Below, piece by piece: positions 37,329-46,412 of a DNA stretch of 64,000 nt (its first letter is position 1; every line of letters starts with the position of its first letter). The notes below the pieces were generated by a model. The model ran no database searches. It was not told where the DNA came from and saw only the letters and a list, made by a program, of their open reading frames with translations. The stretch is from NCBI RefSeq assembly GCF_004368405.1, contig NZ_SBJH01000042.1:62001-126000 (forward strand), read 5' to 3'. Source of the stretch: Olivibacter sp. XZL3. Its GTDB lineage: Bacteria > Bacteroidota > Bacteroidia > Sphingobacteriales > Sphingobacteriaceae. Position numbers and translations under genes: made by a program.

Positions 37329-38339
37329 TTAAAGTCGGACGGATCGTTCAAATTGATATTTATTTGCTTCTTGAAGTTTCGGATTTTCCTTAACCACCGG
37401 TAAGGGTTTAAGCGTTTCGTAGTGGTTAGCCGAAATAACCGAGGTATGAGCGACTTTTCTCGGACCTTCGATTACCCAATCTGACGTCTGTTTTTTGTCG
37501 AAACGGCAGGTATTGCAAATAAAAGCCTCCACCTCGCCATATTGATCTTTTCTCGCAGTTACCCGTAATACCTCTTCTCCTTTATACCAAAGGGTAACCT
37601 TTCCTGCGCAATCCGGACAATCCCGATGGGCATCTACGGGCTTAGTAAACCACACCCTGTTTTTAAACCTGAATGTTTTATCTGTCAAAGCGCCTACGGG
37701 ACAAACGTCAATTACATTTCCAGAAAAATTATTGTCGATTGCCTTTTCTATATAGGTTGAAATTTCCGCGGCATCCCCTCTTCCCAAAACGCCATGTACC
37801 CGCTTATCCGTCAGCTGATCAGCTACAAAGACACAACGGTAACATAAAATGCAACGCGTCATATGCAGTTGGATTTTATCTCCGATATCTATTCTTTCAA
37901 AAGTCCTACGTTCAAATTCGTAGCGCGTAGCGGCAGCACCGTGTTCGAATCCAAGATCTTGCAAATGACACTCGCCGGCCTGATCACAAATAGGACAGTC
38001 CAAGGGATGGTTAATTAACAACATCTCCACTACTCCCTTCCGAGCCTCCAACACTTCATTTGAGGTTATATTCTGAACCTCCATACCGTCCATCACCGTT
38101 GTACGGCAAGAAGCAACCAGCTTAGGCATAGGTCGCGGATCCTTTTCCGACCCTTTGCTGACCTTTACCAGACAGGTTCTACATTTTCCTCCACTTCCTT
38201 GTAATTTCGAATAATAACACATCGCCGGAGGAACGATGTCGCCCCCAATCTGCCGGGCTGCATTGAGTATCGTCGTCCCTGGTGCAACCTCCACCTGGAT
38301 ACCGTCAATACTCACTTTTAATTTTTCGTTATCAGCCAT
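37329..38339 (-). CDS. nuoG: Short NuoG-like Fe-S subunit of complex I
   Basis: This 336-residue subunit carries the electron-wire clusters between NuoF and NuoI. The [2Fe-2S] cysteines are C41, C53, C56 and C78. The H-x-x-D-C-P-I-C-D-Q-A-G-E-C segment and the C-I-L-C-Y-R-C ... C-P-V-G-A-L and C-P-D-C ... C-N-T-C motifs follow. It stops after the Fe-S region, lacking the molybdopterin-oxidoreductase-like domain of about 400-550 residues found in standard NuoG. From recall, other Bacteroidota have this short form too. The C-terminal tail (residues about 290-336) resembles no known domain to me. Confidence 0.9.
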   Translation of the reverse strand: MADNEKLKVSIDGIQVEVAPGTTILNAARQIGGDIVPPAMCYYSKLQGSGGKCRTCLVKVSKGSEKDPRPMPKLVASCRTTVMDGMEVQNITSNEVLEARKGVVEMLLINHPLDCPICDQAGECHLQDLGFEHGAAATRYEFERRTFERIDIGDKIQLHMTRCILCYRCVFVADQLTDKRVHGVLGRGDAAEISTYIEKAIDNNFSGNVIDVCPVGALTDKTFRFKNRVWFTKPVDAHRDCPDCAGKVTLWYKGEEVLRVTARKDQYGEVEAFICNTCRFDKKQTSDWVIEGPRKVAHTSVISANHYETLKPLPVVKENPKLQEANKYQFERSVRL

Positions 38340-38344
38340 CTCTC

Positions 38345-38400
38345 GTTAGTAGTTATTAGTTATCAGTTGTAAGCCTTTAACGGCCTTTAACGGCCGGATT
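38345..38400. repeat. Low-complexity spacer with 10-bp tandem duplication
   Basis: The nuoF-nuoG gap holds degenerate TTAGT/TTATTAGTTAT units (38346-38373), then an exact tandem pair of GCCTTTAACG at 38373-38382 and 38383-38392. No gene or promoter is evident. Confidence 0.55.
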
Positions 38401-38442
38401 TAACCTATCCTTTTTATCTTACATCGTTCTTCACCTTAAAAC

Positions 38443-39795
38443 TTAGCTTTCCACCGTTAGCGGGTCTGCGTAATGCGCCAAGCCAAAATTTCGGATTTGC
38501 GCTTCCTCGCCATGGGTAACATGCCATTCAAATTCATCTCTAAAGTGGCGGATGGCACTAGCAACAGGCCAAGCCGCTGCATCGCCCAACGGGCAAATCG
38601 TATTTCCCTCTATTTTCTTTGATACATCCACCAAAAGGTCTATATCACTCATTTTACCATGGCCATGTTCCAGCCGATGCAATACCTTTTCCATCCAGCC
38701 GGTACCTTCTCGACATGGAGAGCATTGTCCGCAACTTTCATGATGGTAAAAGCGCGCAAAATTCCAGGTGTTGCGCACGATACACTGATCTTCATCAAAC
38801 ACGATGAAGCCTCCCGAGCCAAGCATGGTTCCGGAGGCAAAGCCGCCATCGGCTAAGGATTCATAGGTCATTAGTCGGTTATCGCCCTTGGCCGTCTTCA
38901 ATATCAGGTTCGCGGGAAGGATGGGTACGGAAGAGCCTCCAGCCACGACCGCCTTCAGGCGTTTCCCCTTAGTGATGCCGCCGCAGTATTCATCGGAGTA
39001 TATAAACTCTTCCACTGGAAGGCCGAGCTCAATCTCATATACGCCCGGCTTATTGATATTACCCGAAGCCGAAATGAGCTTCGTCCCTGTACTTCTTTCA
39101 ATACCGATCTTGGCATACTCTTCACCTCCAATATTTAATACCGGTACAGTTGCGGCAATCGACTCGACATTATTGACCACGGTGGGGCAATTATACAAGC
39201 CGGCCACAGCAGGGAAGGGGGGTTTTATGCGTGGGTTCCCCCTCTTTCCTTCCAATGATTCCAAGAGGGCTGTTTCTTCGCCACATATGTAAGCACCGCC
39301 ACCGGGTTGTACATACAATTCCAAATTGTACCCAGATCCTAAAATATTAGTTCCCAAAAAGCCAGCGGCTTTGGCCTCTTCAATTGCCCTTTCAAGGATA
39401 CGGATTTGCGGCATCATCTCCCCTCTTACATAAATGTAAGAGGTGTTAGCTCCCAAGGCGTAGCTTGCGACAATCATGCCTTCAATCAGCGCATGCGGAA
39501 TATGTGTCATCAGATACCGATCCTTAAAAGTACCCGGTTCTGACTCGTCTGCGTTGCATACCAGATAGCGCGGTACTCCCTCCGGTTTAGCGAGGAAGCT
39601 CCATTTCATTCCTGTAGGAAATCCGGCGCCACCGCGTCCTCTCAATCCAGATTTCTTTACCTCCTCCACAACGTCTTCCGGGCTAAGCGTTCTCAAGGCC
39701 TTTTCGGCGGCTCTATAGCCTCCCTTTTGCCGATAGACCTCGAACGTATTGATTCCTGGAATGTGAACATGCTCTAATAATAATTTCCGCGCCAT
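38443..39795 (-). CDS. nuoF: NADH-quinone oxidoreductase subunit F
   Basis: The 450-residue NADH-binding subunit carries FMN and cluster N3. NADH/FMN motifs G-R-G-G-A-G-F-P-T-G-M-K-W and G-A-Y-I-C-G-E-E-T-A-L are near residues 53-65 and 172-182. The [4Fe-4S] ligands S-C-G-Q-C-S-P-C-R-E-G and the distal I-C-P-L-G-D are intact. Low-complexity spacers of 103 and 140 bp flank it. Confidence 0.97.
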   Translation of the reverse strand: MARKLLLEHVHIPGINTFEVYRQKGGYRAAEKALRTLSPEDVVEEVKKSGLRGRGGAGFPTGMKWSFLAKPEGVPRYLVCNADESEPGTFKDRYLMTHIPHALIEGMIVASYALGANTSYIYVRGEMMPQIRILERAIEEAKAAGFLGTNILGSGYNLELYVQPGGGAYICGEETALLESLEGKRGNPRIKPPFPAVAGLYNCPTVVNNVESIAATVPVLNIGGEEYAKIGIERSTGTKLISASGNINKPGVYEIELGLPVEEFIYSDEYCGGITKGKRLKAVVAGGSSVPILPANLILKTAKGDNRLMTYESLADGGFASGTMLGSGGFIVFDEDQCIVRNTWNFARFYHHESCGQCSPCREGTGWMEKVLHRLEHGHGKMSDIDLLVDVSKKIEGNTICPLGDAAAWPVASAIRHFRDEFEWHVTHGEEAQIRNFGLAHYADPLTVES

Positions 39796-39870
39796 TACAT
39801 TAGTCTTTAGCTGTTAGTATTGGTTATTCGTTGTTGGTTATTTGTTGTTAGTTTTGTTAATGTGATCGGC
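39796..39870. repeat. Low-complexity GTTGTTAGTTATT-type spacer
   Basis: In the nuoE-nuoF gap the sequence from 39800 to 39860 is built of degenerate GTTATT/GTTGTTAG units, like those in the nuoF-nuoG gap. No other feature is apparent. Confidence 0.5.
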
Positions 39871-39935
39871 CGGTCACACGACCTTATTCAAGCGATCACT
39901 CTTTTAATGCTCTAATCCCCGACACCTCATTCTAC

Positions 39936-40448
39936 TTACTTGCTTTTTAATTCTTCAATTAACTGATCAACGCTTTCTTCCGTCAGATTTTCATAATAGG
40001 TATAAGTCGGTCCGATCTGTAGGACCGGCCCCATTCCGCAAGCGGCGATGCACTCGATGCCTCGCCAACTAAACAGGCCATCCGGAGTAACTTCGTTTTC
40101 TTTTACACCCAAGCGATGCTCAATATGCTTCATAATACGTTCCGCCCCTACCAAACAACAGGGACCGGTACGGCAGACTTCCAAAACGTATTTACCCTGT
40201 GGTTGTAGAAAGAACATGGTATAAAAGGTAGCAACTTCATACACTTCAATCGGCTCTATTTCCAGGTAAGCGGCTACTTTGTCCATTGCATCCACACTTA
40301 ACCAGCCGAAGGCAGCTTGTACTGCGTGCAGTATGGGTAAGAGGGCAGATTTTTGTCGACCTTCAGGATACCTTTTTACAATTTCATCGAACTGAGCGAT
40401 CAGCTCATCCTGAAATTCCGTTGGATGGTTATTTTTTACACTAAGCAT
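39936..40448 (-). CDS. nuoE: NADH-quinone oxidoreductase subunit E
   Basis: Thioredoxin-like subunit of 170 residues with a [2Fe-2S] cluster. Ligand motifs are C-R-T-G-P-C-C (C-x4-C) and C-I-A-A-C-G-M-G-P (C-x3-C). The start overlaps the end of nuoD by 8 bp. Confidence 0.95.
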   Translation of the reverse strand: MLSVKNNHPTEFQDELIAQFDEIVKRYPEGRQKSALLPILHAVQAAFGWLSVDAMDKVAAYLEIEPIEVYEVATFYTMFFLQPQGKYVLEVCRTGPCCLVGAERIMKHIEHRLGVKENEVTPDGLFSWRGIECIAACGMGPVLQIGPTYTYYENLTEESVDQLIEELKSK

Positions 40449-41694
40449 CTAGTTCTCCTGCTATAACGTTTAAACTACTCATGTTGATAATAGCGTCTGA
40501 AAGTAACATACCCCTGCTCATGGGCGCGTACATCTGGTAATTGATAAAGGATGGCCTTCTAAAGTGCAGCCTATAGGGCGCCCTCCCCCCATCGCTAATA
40601 AGATAAAAGCCCAATTCTCCATTTGCACCCTCTACCGCGTGATATACTTCGGATTTTGGCGTATCGATTTCGCCCATCACGATTTTAAAGTGATAGATGA
40701 GCGCTTCCATATTGTTGTATACCTCTTCTTTTGGAGGTAGATAAATTTCGGGCACATCCGCATGAAAGATGCCTTTAGGTTCCTGCTCAATCTTATTCAA
40801 TGCCTGCTCAATAATCCGAATGCTTTGGCGCATCTCTTCATTACGAACCATATAGCGGTCGTATACATCGCCATTTTCGCCGACAGGGATATCGAAATCA
40901 AACTCCTCATAAGAAGAGTAAGGCTCATTTACACGCACGTCATAATCGATTCCGGTAGCCCTCAGCAAAGGCCCGCTCCAACTATAGCTCAATGCGGTTT
41001 CGGGGTCTACGGCCGCCACTCCCGAGGTGCGGTCTATAAATATCCTGTTCCTATTAAACAGATCTTCAAATTCGCTCAGTACGGGCGGATACCTTTTCAC
41101 AAACTGTCGGATTTTCGCGAAAGCCACCTCGTTAAAATCGCGCTCAAAGCCGCCAATACGTCCGATGTTTGTGGTCAAGCGGGCGCCACAGATCTCTTCA
41201 TAGATCTCATAGATAAATTCCCGCTCCTGCATGACGTAAAGAAATCCTGAAAACGCACCCGTATCTACGCCCAATATGCCGTTACAGATGATATGATCGG
41301 CTATGCGGGCTAACTCCATGACGATGACGCGCATATATTGCACCCGCTTTGGAACTTCTATGCCCAGCAACTTCTCTACCGTCATATGCCATCCCATATT
41401 ATTAATTGGCGATGAGCAATAATTAAGACGATCAGTAAGCGGTGTAATCTGGTAATAAGGCCGATGTTCGGCTATTTTTTCAAAAGCACGATGGATGTAA
41501 CCGATAGTGGAAACACCGCTTACAATGCGCTCCCCGTCTATCTGCAAAACATTCTGGAAGACTCCATGTGTTGCGGGATGCGTAGGCCCGAGATTGAGGG
41601 TTACTAATTCATCTTGCGGATCGTTATCCTCAAATATCGGTTGGTTTGTCATTCTTTTAGGTCGCAGCTCGCTCATAATAACATTATCTACCAA
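40441..41694 (-). CDS. nuoD: NADH-quinone oxidoreductase subunit D
   Basis: The 417-residue subunit forms the quinone pocket. Evidence includes N-L-G-P-T-H-P-A-T-H-G with the catalytic His near residue 38, and the conserved Y-R-L-H-F-R-R-P-S-F near residue 380. NuoC and NuoD are separate genes here, not fused. It overlaps nuoC by 11 bp and nuoE by 8 bp, so the genes are tightly coupled. Confidence 0.97.
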   Translation of the reverse strand: MVDNVIMSELRPKRMTNQPIFEDNDPQDELVTLNLGPTHPATHGVFQNVLQIDGERIVSGVSTIGYIHRAFEKIAEHRPYYQITPLTDRLNYCSSPINNMGWHMTVEKLLGIEVPKRVQYMRVIVMELARIADHIICNGILGVDTGAFSGFLYVMQEREFIYEIYEEICGARLTTNIGRIGGFERDFNEVAFAKIRQFVKRYPPVLSEFEDLFNRNRIFIDRTSGVAAVDPETALSYSWSGPLLRATGIDYDVRVNEPYSSYEEFDFDIPVGENGDVYDRYMVRNEEMRQSIRIIEQALNKIEQEPKGIFHADVPEIYLPPKEEVYNNMEALIYHFKIVMGEIDTPKSEVYHAVEGANGELGFYLISDGGRAPYRLHFRRPSFINYQMYAPMSRGMLLSDAIINMSSLNVIAGELDA

Positions 41695-42187
41695 AGAAAA
41701 AGTCTTTTTTATCTACTCGATTCGGATCTTCTAAAGGATACTCTTTTCGCATAGGAAACACCTCCATCTCATCAACATTCAGAATTCTGCGTAGATCGGG
41801 ATGGCCCTCGAATATAACCCCAAAGAAATCGTACGTTTCACGCTCCATCCAATTCGCCCCATTCCATAAGGAGGTTGCGGATGGAATCTCCGGTTTCGCT
41901 CCGTCCAAAAACACTTTGATCCGGATTCGTATATTGTTTACCAGACTATGCAGGTGGTAGACAACCGCTATACTGAGTGCTTGTGCCGGATAATGAACCG
42001 CGGTAATATCCGTTAAGTAAATAAACTGCAATTCCTTATCGTCCTTTAAAAAAGCAAGTATCGATAAGATCCTCTCTTTTGAAACCTGTATGCTCAGTAA
42101 GCCGAAGGGTTCCTCTACGCTACTTATATCGCTCCCGAATGCTTTCTGTAAGTGACCTATAAGTGTTTGGTTGTCTAGCTTAGCCAT
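41684..42187 (-). CDS. nuoC: NADH-quinone oxidoreductase subunit C
   Basis: Peripheral-arm subunit of 167 residues, the 30-kDa-type protein that packs against NuoD. The signature E-R-E-T-Y-D-F-F-G-V-I-F-E-G-H-P-D-L-R-R is at about 111-130. It overlaps nuoB by 8 bp and nuoD by 11 bp. Confidence 0.95.
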   Translation of the reverse strand: MAKLDNQTLIGHLQKAFGSDISSVEEPFGLLSIQVSKERILSILAFLKDDKELQFIYLTDITAVHYPAQALSIAVVYHLHSLVNNIRIRIKVFLDGAKPEIPSATSLWNGANWMERETYDFFGVIFEGHPDLRRILNVDEMEVFPMRKEYPLEDPNRVDKKDFFFGR

Positions 42188-42731
42188 TTTTATGTATTCC
42201 GTAACTTTCTAATAAGGCTTTGTACTCATCGCTTTCCCGTCGCCGAATGGATTCGTTTTTAACAATTTCCTGTAAGCGCATCACGCCATCCAGGATTGCT
42301 TCGGGCCTAGGGGGGCATCCAGGGACGTATACGTCTACCGGGATCACTTCATCGATGCCCTGCAACACGGAGTAGGAATCAAAAATTCCTCCGCTAGAGG
42401 CACAAGCGCCAACGGCAATTACCCAACGAGGCTCGGCCATTTGGATATAAACCTGTTTAAGTACCGGTCCCATTTTTTTTGCTATGGTTCCCATGACTAA
42501 TAACATGTCGGATTGACGAGGTGAAAAACTAGGGCGTTCGGCACCGAAACGAGCAAGGTCGTAAGTTGCACCCATTGTAGCCATGAATTCTATTCCACAG
42601 CAGGAAGTGGCAAAGGGTAAAGGCCATAGAGAGTTTGCGCGGGCAAGCCCAACAGCTTTATCGAGCGTAGTGGCGAAAAAACCTGACCCTGTTACTCCCG
42701 GAGGAGGGGGGGCTAATTTTATATCACTCAT
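42180..42731 (-). CDS. nuoB: NADH-quinone oxidoreductase subunit B
   Basis: The 183-residue subunit carries cluster N2, which reduces quinone. The ligands are visible as A-T-S-C-C-G-I-E-F, G-A-C-A-S-S-G-G and V-P-G-C-P-P-R-P-E. The gap of 146 bp to nuoA contains a small hairpin (CTGCT/AGCAG at 42784-42798) and is otherwise featureless. Confidence 0.96.
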   Translation of the reverse strand: MSDIKLAPPPPGVTGSGFFATTLDKAVGLARANSLWPLPFATSCCGIEFMATMGATYDLARFGAERPSFSPRQSDMLLVMGTIAKKMGPVLKQVYIQMAEPRWVIAVGACASSGGIFDSYSVLQGIDEVIPVDVYVPGCPPRPEAILDGVMRLQEIVKNESIRRRESDEYKALLESYGIHKNG

Positions 42732-42877
42732 AATTCAAGGTATTAAATGCCAACTGGTCATGGCATATCATCATAAAATGCCACTGCTTTAAAAGCAGGT
42801 ATGCTCAAATTTAATAATTTAATAGGTTAGATATGAAAAATACGGGTATTTAGAATGGTTCTAATGAATAGCCCGGT

Positions 42878-43255
42878 TTAGTCCCACTCTAGCGCCCGCT
42901 TCTTGATCACATAAATAAAGCCCAACAGTAGCAGCCCCATAAATATAAACATTTCAATAAGCCCTTCCATACCGAGGGATCGGAAATTAACCGCCCAAGG
43001 ATACATAAAAATGACCTCGACATCGAAAATAACGAAGAGTATAGCTACCATGAAATATTTAATCGAGACGGGCTGACGGGCATTTCCAATCACCTCGATC
43101 CCCGACTCAAAGGAGCTTAGTTTATTTTCTGTTCGGAGTTTAGGCCCGATGAGGTGTGTACCGATAATGGTGGTAACGCCAAAACCGACGGCAACTAACA
43201 TTTGCAGCAGGATGGGCAAGTAATCGACGGGAGTACTGTTTGTAGCGGCTTCCAT
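42878..43255 (-). CDS. nuoA: NADH-quinone oxidoreductase subunit A
   Basis: First gene of the operon: a 125-residue, three-helix membrane subunit. The loop E-S-G-I-E-V-I-G-N-A-R-Q-P-V-S-I-K-Y and the helix F-D-V-E-V-I-F-M-Y-P-W-A are diagnostic. It is preceded by a promoter that matches the Bacteroidota consensus exactly. Confidence 0.96.
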   Translation of the reverse strand: MEAATNSTPVDYLPILLQMLVAVGFGVTTIIGTHLIGPKLRTENKLSSFESGIEVIGNARQPVSIKYFMVAILFVIFDVEVIFMYPWAVNFRSLGMEGLIEMFIFMGLLLLGFIYVIKKRALEWD

Positions 43256-43286
43256 AATCTAGTTTAGTTAGTGTCTGTTAATAATA

Positions 43287-43317
43287 CAAACATAAATTTT
43301 ACTTCTTATATTATCAA
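43287..43317 (-). promoter_or_regulatory. Promoter of the nuo operon
   Basis: On the minus strand: TTG (43315-43317), a 20-nt spacer, and TATGTTTG (43287-43294). Both elements fit the Bacteroidota consensus exactly, 31 nt upstream of nuoA. It lies just past the terminator of the neighbouring operon. Confidence 0.75.
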
Positions 43318-43339
43318 CTTATCTATCAACATTTTCCGA

Positions 43340-43375
43340 TTAAAAAAAAGCGCCTGCTATTGCTAACAGGCGCTT
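43340..43375 (-). terminator. Terminator of the exbB-tonB-TPR operon
   Basis: A 9-bp stem (AAGCGCCTG 43348-43356 with CAGGCGCTT 43367-43375) is followed on the minus strand by a run of eight T. It separates the TPR gene from the nuo promoter. Confidence 0.85.
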
Positions 43376-43398
43376 ACCAAAATAAAATTTTATTAAGA

Positions 43399-45156
43399 TT
43401 ATTTTTGTTGAGCAGATGTGCCAGTATTGGCAGCTGGCTTCAATTGCTCTAAGGTTTGTCTAGCGTATTCATCTTCCGGGTTTACCGCCAATGATTTTTC
43501 CAATAGTTCCCGAGCCCCTTGGTAATCTTCTTTATTCACCAAATCAGCAGCGACTACATCATACGCTTCGGAAAGATTTCTTTTCACACTCGCTGTTTGC
43601 GCCTCCGCTCCTTTCGCCTCGACCACCTCTATATATTTTTTAAAGGCTTCGACCCCGAGCCCCTGAGGATTTTCCGGATCATCCAATAATCGCTCAGAAC
43701 GAGCCTTAAATAGATACGCTTCTGCCATTGTAGAATCAACTTCATTCATTTTAGAAAATGCTTCAACTGCATCCTCAAGAATTGCCTTTGAAGGATTTTG
43801 CTTTGCTTGATAAGCCATGGCATAATTGAAGTATTGTGCATATCCCCAATAAAATAAATCGTAGTTGTATGTTTCCGATTTCGGAGCTTGTGCTGCCGCT
43901 TTGAATAAAGCACCAGCCAAAGCGAAGTTTTTAGCCTTGAAGGCTTCTCTAGCCTCCTTTTCGCTTAAATCCTTAGCCAGTTGCCAGGTAGTGTCCATTT
44001 GGACCCCTTTAGTTAAATTAGCAATACCTTGTGTCAATAACGTAGTATCGGCAGCCTCCGTAGTATCGCTTGCAACCCTGATTTCAGATAAACCTAAGAA
44101 ATAGTAATCTTGTGGGATAACACGATTTTCCTCTACTTTGGAAAGGAAGTCTGTCAATGCTTTCTGGCTGGAAGTATAATTGCCATTTTCGTAAGAAGCA
44201 TAACCTAAATAACGCAGGATACGCGGATTAACCTGATCTAATTTAGCCATTTCGTTGGCTTGTTCCTCCAAGTTCTTATAGTCGCGCGCCTTGATCATAA
44301 AGTCAGCATAACGCATACGTGAATCTAAGGAGTAGTCAGTCAAATCCATGTACTGTTTGTAAGCTTTTAACGCTTCTTGTACGCGGCTGTCATAATCCTC
44401 TGATTTAGTAGCGAACTGTGCATAAGCATTATAAGTTTCCGCTAATTCTCTATAAGCAGGCGCATAATCTGGGTGCTCTTGAATAATTGTATTTAAATCC
44501 TGAATTGCTTCCGGAAACGCACGCGCTTGTTTAGAGATAACGGTCATCTGTACACGAGCCCGTGTAAAGGTATTATCCAAGTCGTAAGCATCACGATAGT
44601 TTGTATACGCATTACTAGCGTCACCCATGCCGAAATAAGCATCGCCCAAAGAAGAAGGGATCAATGCATCTTTTTGGTTCGCTTCTTTTGCCTTTTCTAA
44701 GTAAGGTAAGGCCTTTTTATAGTCTGGGTTTTCCAAGTTAGGATTCATATAAGCACGGCCTACGTATAAGTTTTCCAGGTAGTCCTTCTTTTTTGCCTTC
44801 TCGGTAGCCTCTGTAAATAACTTTTCTGCTTCTGCTGTATTTCCTTGTACAAGCGCTACAGCGCCCAAACCTACTTTATTCAAATTATCTTTAGGATCTG
44901 CTTCAAGCCCTTGTTGGAAAAAAGTTTTTGCTGAATCCGGATAATCGGTCACCAAATAAACGTCTCCTAAATAAAAGTAGTTTTCTGCATCTTTCGGCTT
45001 ACTCTGAACCAAATTCTTTAAAATAGTCTTAGCCTTCGCATATTGCTCTGCATCGATTGCTACTTGTGCATCTTTCAGACTTTGTGCATAAGAAGCCCCC
45101 GAAGCTATGAAAGCAATCGCAAGACCTACACTTGCTGCTCTTCTTATCATTTTCAT
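43399..45156 (-). CDS. Exported tetratricopeptide-repeat protein
   Basis: The 585-residue protein has a signal peptide (MKMIRRAASVGLAIAFIASGASYA) and at least nine TPR-like helical pairs, with the usual spacing of Y/F/A/P positions (for example Y-F-Y-L-G-D-V-Y-L, A-Y-R-E-L-A-E-T-Y-N-A-Y). TPR solenoids bind proteins or peptides. It is the last gene of the exb/tonB cluster, 31 bp after the PstS-like gene, and is followed by a terminator. A periplasmic partner-binding role for the TonB machinery is plausible but inferred only from position. Confidence 0.82.
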   Translation of the reverse strand: MKMIRRAASVGLAIAFIASGASYAQSLKDAQVAIDAEQYAKAKTILKNLVQSKPKDAENYFYLGDVYLVTDYPDSAKTFFQQGLEADPKDNLNKVGLGAVALVQGNTAEAEKLFTEATEKAKKKDYLENLYVGRAYMNPNLENPDYKKALPYLEKAKEANQKDALIPSSLGDAYFGMGDASNAYTNYRDAYDLDNTFTRARVQMTVISKQARAFPEAIQDLNTIIQEHPDYAPAYRELAETYNAYAQFATKSEDYDSRVQEALKAYKQYMDLTDYSLDSRMRYADFMIKARDYKNLEEQANEMAKLDQVNPRILRYLGYASYENGNYTSSQKALTDFLSKVEENRVIPQDYYFLGLSEIRVASDTTEAADTTLLTQGIANLTKGVQMDTTWQLAKDLSEKEAREAFKAKNFALAGALFKAAAQAPKSETYNYDLFYWGYAQYFNYAMAYQAKQNPSKAILEDAVEAFSKMNEVDSTMAEAYLFKARSERLLDDPENPQGLGVEAFKKYIEVVEAKGAEAQTASVKRNLSEAYDVVAADLVNKEDYQGARELLEKSLAVNPEDEYARQTLEQLKPAANTGTSAQQK

Positions 45157-45187
45157 TGTTCTTTTGATTTATTTAAAGTCTAATATA

Positions 45188-46105
45188 CTAATTTCTTACT
45201 ATAATTTCACGAGGTGGGATACTATCGGGCAATAGGCCGGATTTTAAAATAAGTCTTTGTCCGCGCTCCCCATGCAGGAAAGACGAAAAGCCCATACCAA
45301 CGGCTTCTTTCCCTTGCACATTAATGCTATACAAAGACCTCGTGAAAGGATACAAATTTAAAGCCAAATTCGATTGTGTAGGCTTATAATACCCATCGTC
45401 ACCTGGCTTTCCCTTCTGATTTTTAACGCCAAGCACCTTGATGTTTTCTACATAGGACACAAGCGCCGACTGCGGCTGCATAATCCAATTGATTCCTAAA
45501 ATACCTATACTCTGTGGATTTTCATTCACATATTTTAGTATTTCCCCATTGCCTTTAAGCGCATAGACGCCACGATCAGGTAACTTATCCACACCAGCTA
45601 ACTTTCTAAAGTAGGTAACAGTGCTTGAGTTTGCATTATCAAATACCACGGCCTTCACTTTCGCCACCGGCTGTCCCTTCATAATTTGAATGATTTCATC
45701 CACACTTATTGTGGAATCCGGGTTACTTTTATTAGTGATAACGGCAATGGCATCGGTAGCAAAACGTACGGTTCTGGGATATATTGTCTTCGATTTAAAA
45801 AATTCCGTCTCTTTCTCTGTTAATTCTCGGGTCGTTATCGCTAACTGAGCCGAATCTCTTAATAGGGCACTAAAGACCTCGTTCTCCGGTTTAGCCATCA
45901 TCGTCAGTTCCGCATTCGTATAACTACTTTCAAACACGTCTATTTGATCTTCAATGATGGGTGCTACGGTTTCGTCCACCAACACCTTGGCGCGCCCCGT
46001 AAGAATGCCTTGAGTATCTTTGGTTGGTGCATTATTGCAGGCACCAAGGAATACCGTCCAAGTTGACGCACATACAATATAAACAATGACACGAATATTT
46101 TTCAT
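45188..46105 (-). CDS. PstS-like substrate-binding lipoprotein
   Basis: The 305-residue protein has a lipobox L-G-A-C near residue 22. Its fold resembles the phosphate-binding PstS family (A-Q-L-A-I-T-T-R-E-L type loop, F-A-T-D-A-I-A-V-I-T-N-K, and T-V-T-Y-F-R-K-L). The classic phosphate-contacting residues cannot be confirmed by eye, and there are no pstC/A/B genes here. It sits between a small membrane protein and the TPR gene in the exb/tonB cluster. The binding target may be phosphate, another anion, or none. Confidence 0.72.
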   Translation of the reverse strand: MKNIRVIVYIVCASTWTVFLGACNNAPTKDTQGILTGRAKVLVDETVAPIIEDQIDVFESSYTNAELTMMAKPENEVFSALLRDSAQLAITTRELTEKETEFFKSKTIYPRTVRFATDAIAVITNKSNPDSTISVDEIIQIMKGQPVAKVKAVVFDNANSSTVTYFRKLAGVDKLPDRGVYALKGNGEILKYVNENPQSIGILGINWIMQPQSALVSYVENIKVLGVKNQKGKPGDDGYYKPTQSNLALNLYPFTRSLYSINVQGKEAVGMGFSSFLHGERGQRLILKSGLLPDSIPPREIIVRN

Positions 46106-46163
46106 GGTTAGGCAGTAATTAGTAACACGCTACATTAACACAGGTTCTTGGCATGAAATTTCC

Positions 46164-46409
46164 TTATCTTCTCCTTTCGATTGTCTGGTTTTGCCATAAT
46201 CTTGCAAATCGCAAAAATGAATAGACAATCAGCAGCAGACCAAATAGAATCCGATAGGTTTTATCTAGGCTCAGCGGAAAATCTTTCCAGAAGATGATAA
46301 TCAGTCCAAGCACGAAATAGAACCCGAACATGCAAAGTCCTAAAATGGACAGAAATCGCTTTGCGGGCGATTTCTGTCTACCATTACGTTTATCTGTACG
46401 TTCAAGCAT
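46164..46409 (-). CDS. Small two-helix membrane protein in the TonB cluster
   Basis: An 81-residue protein with no family I recognise. A basic N-terminus (about 20 residues) is followed by two hydrophobic helices, F-L-S-I-L-G-L-C-M-F-G-F-Y-F-V-L and I-L-F-G-L-L-L-I-V-Y-S-F-L-R, and an R-rich tail. It starts 3 bp after tonB ends, so it is co-transcribed and probably co-translated. Confidence 0.6.
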   Translation of the reverse strand: MLERTDKRNGRQKSPAKRFLSILGLCMFGFYFVLGLIIIFWKDFPLSLDKTYRILFGLLLIVYSFLRFARLWQNQTIERRR

Positions 46410-46412
46410 GAA

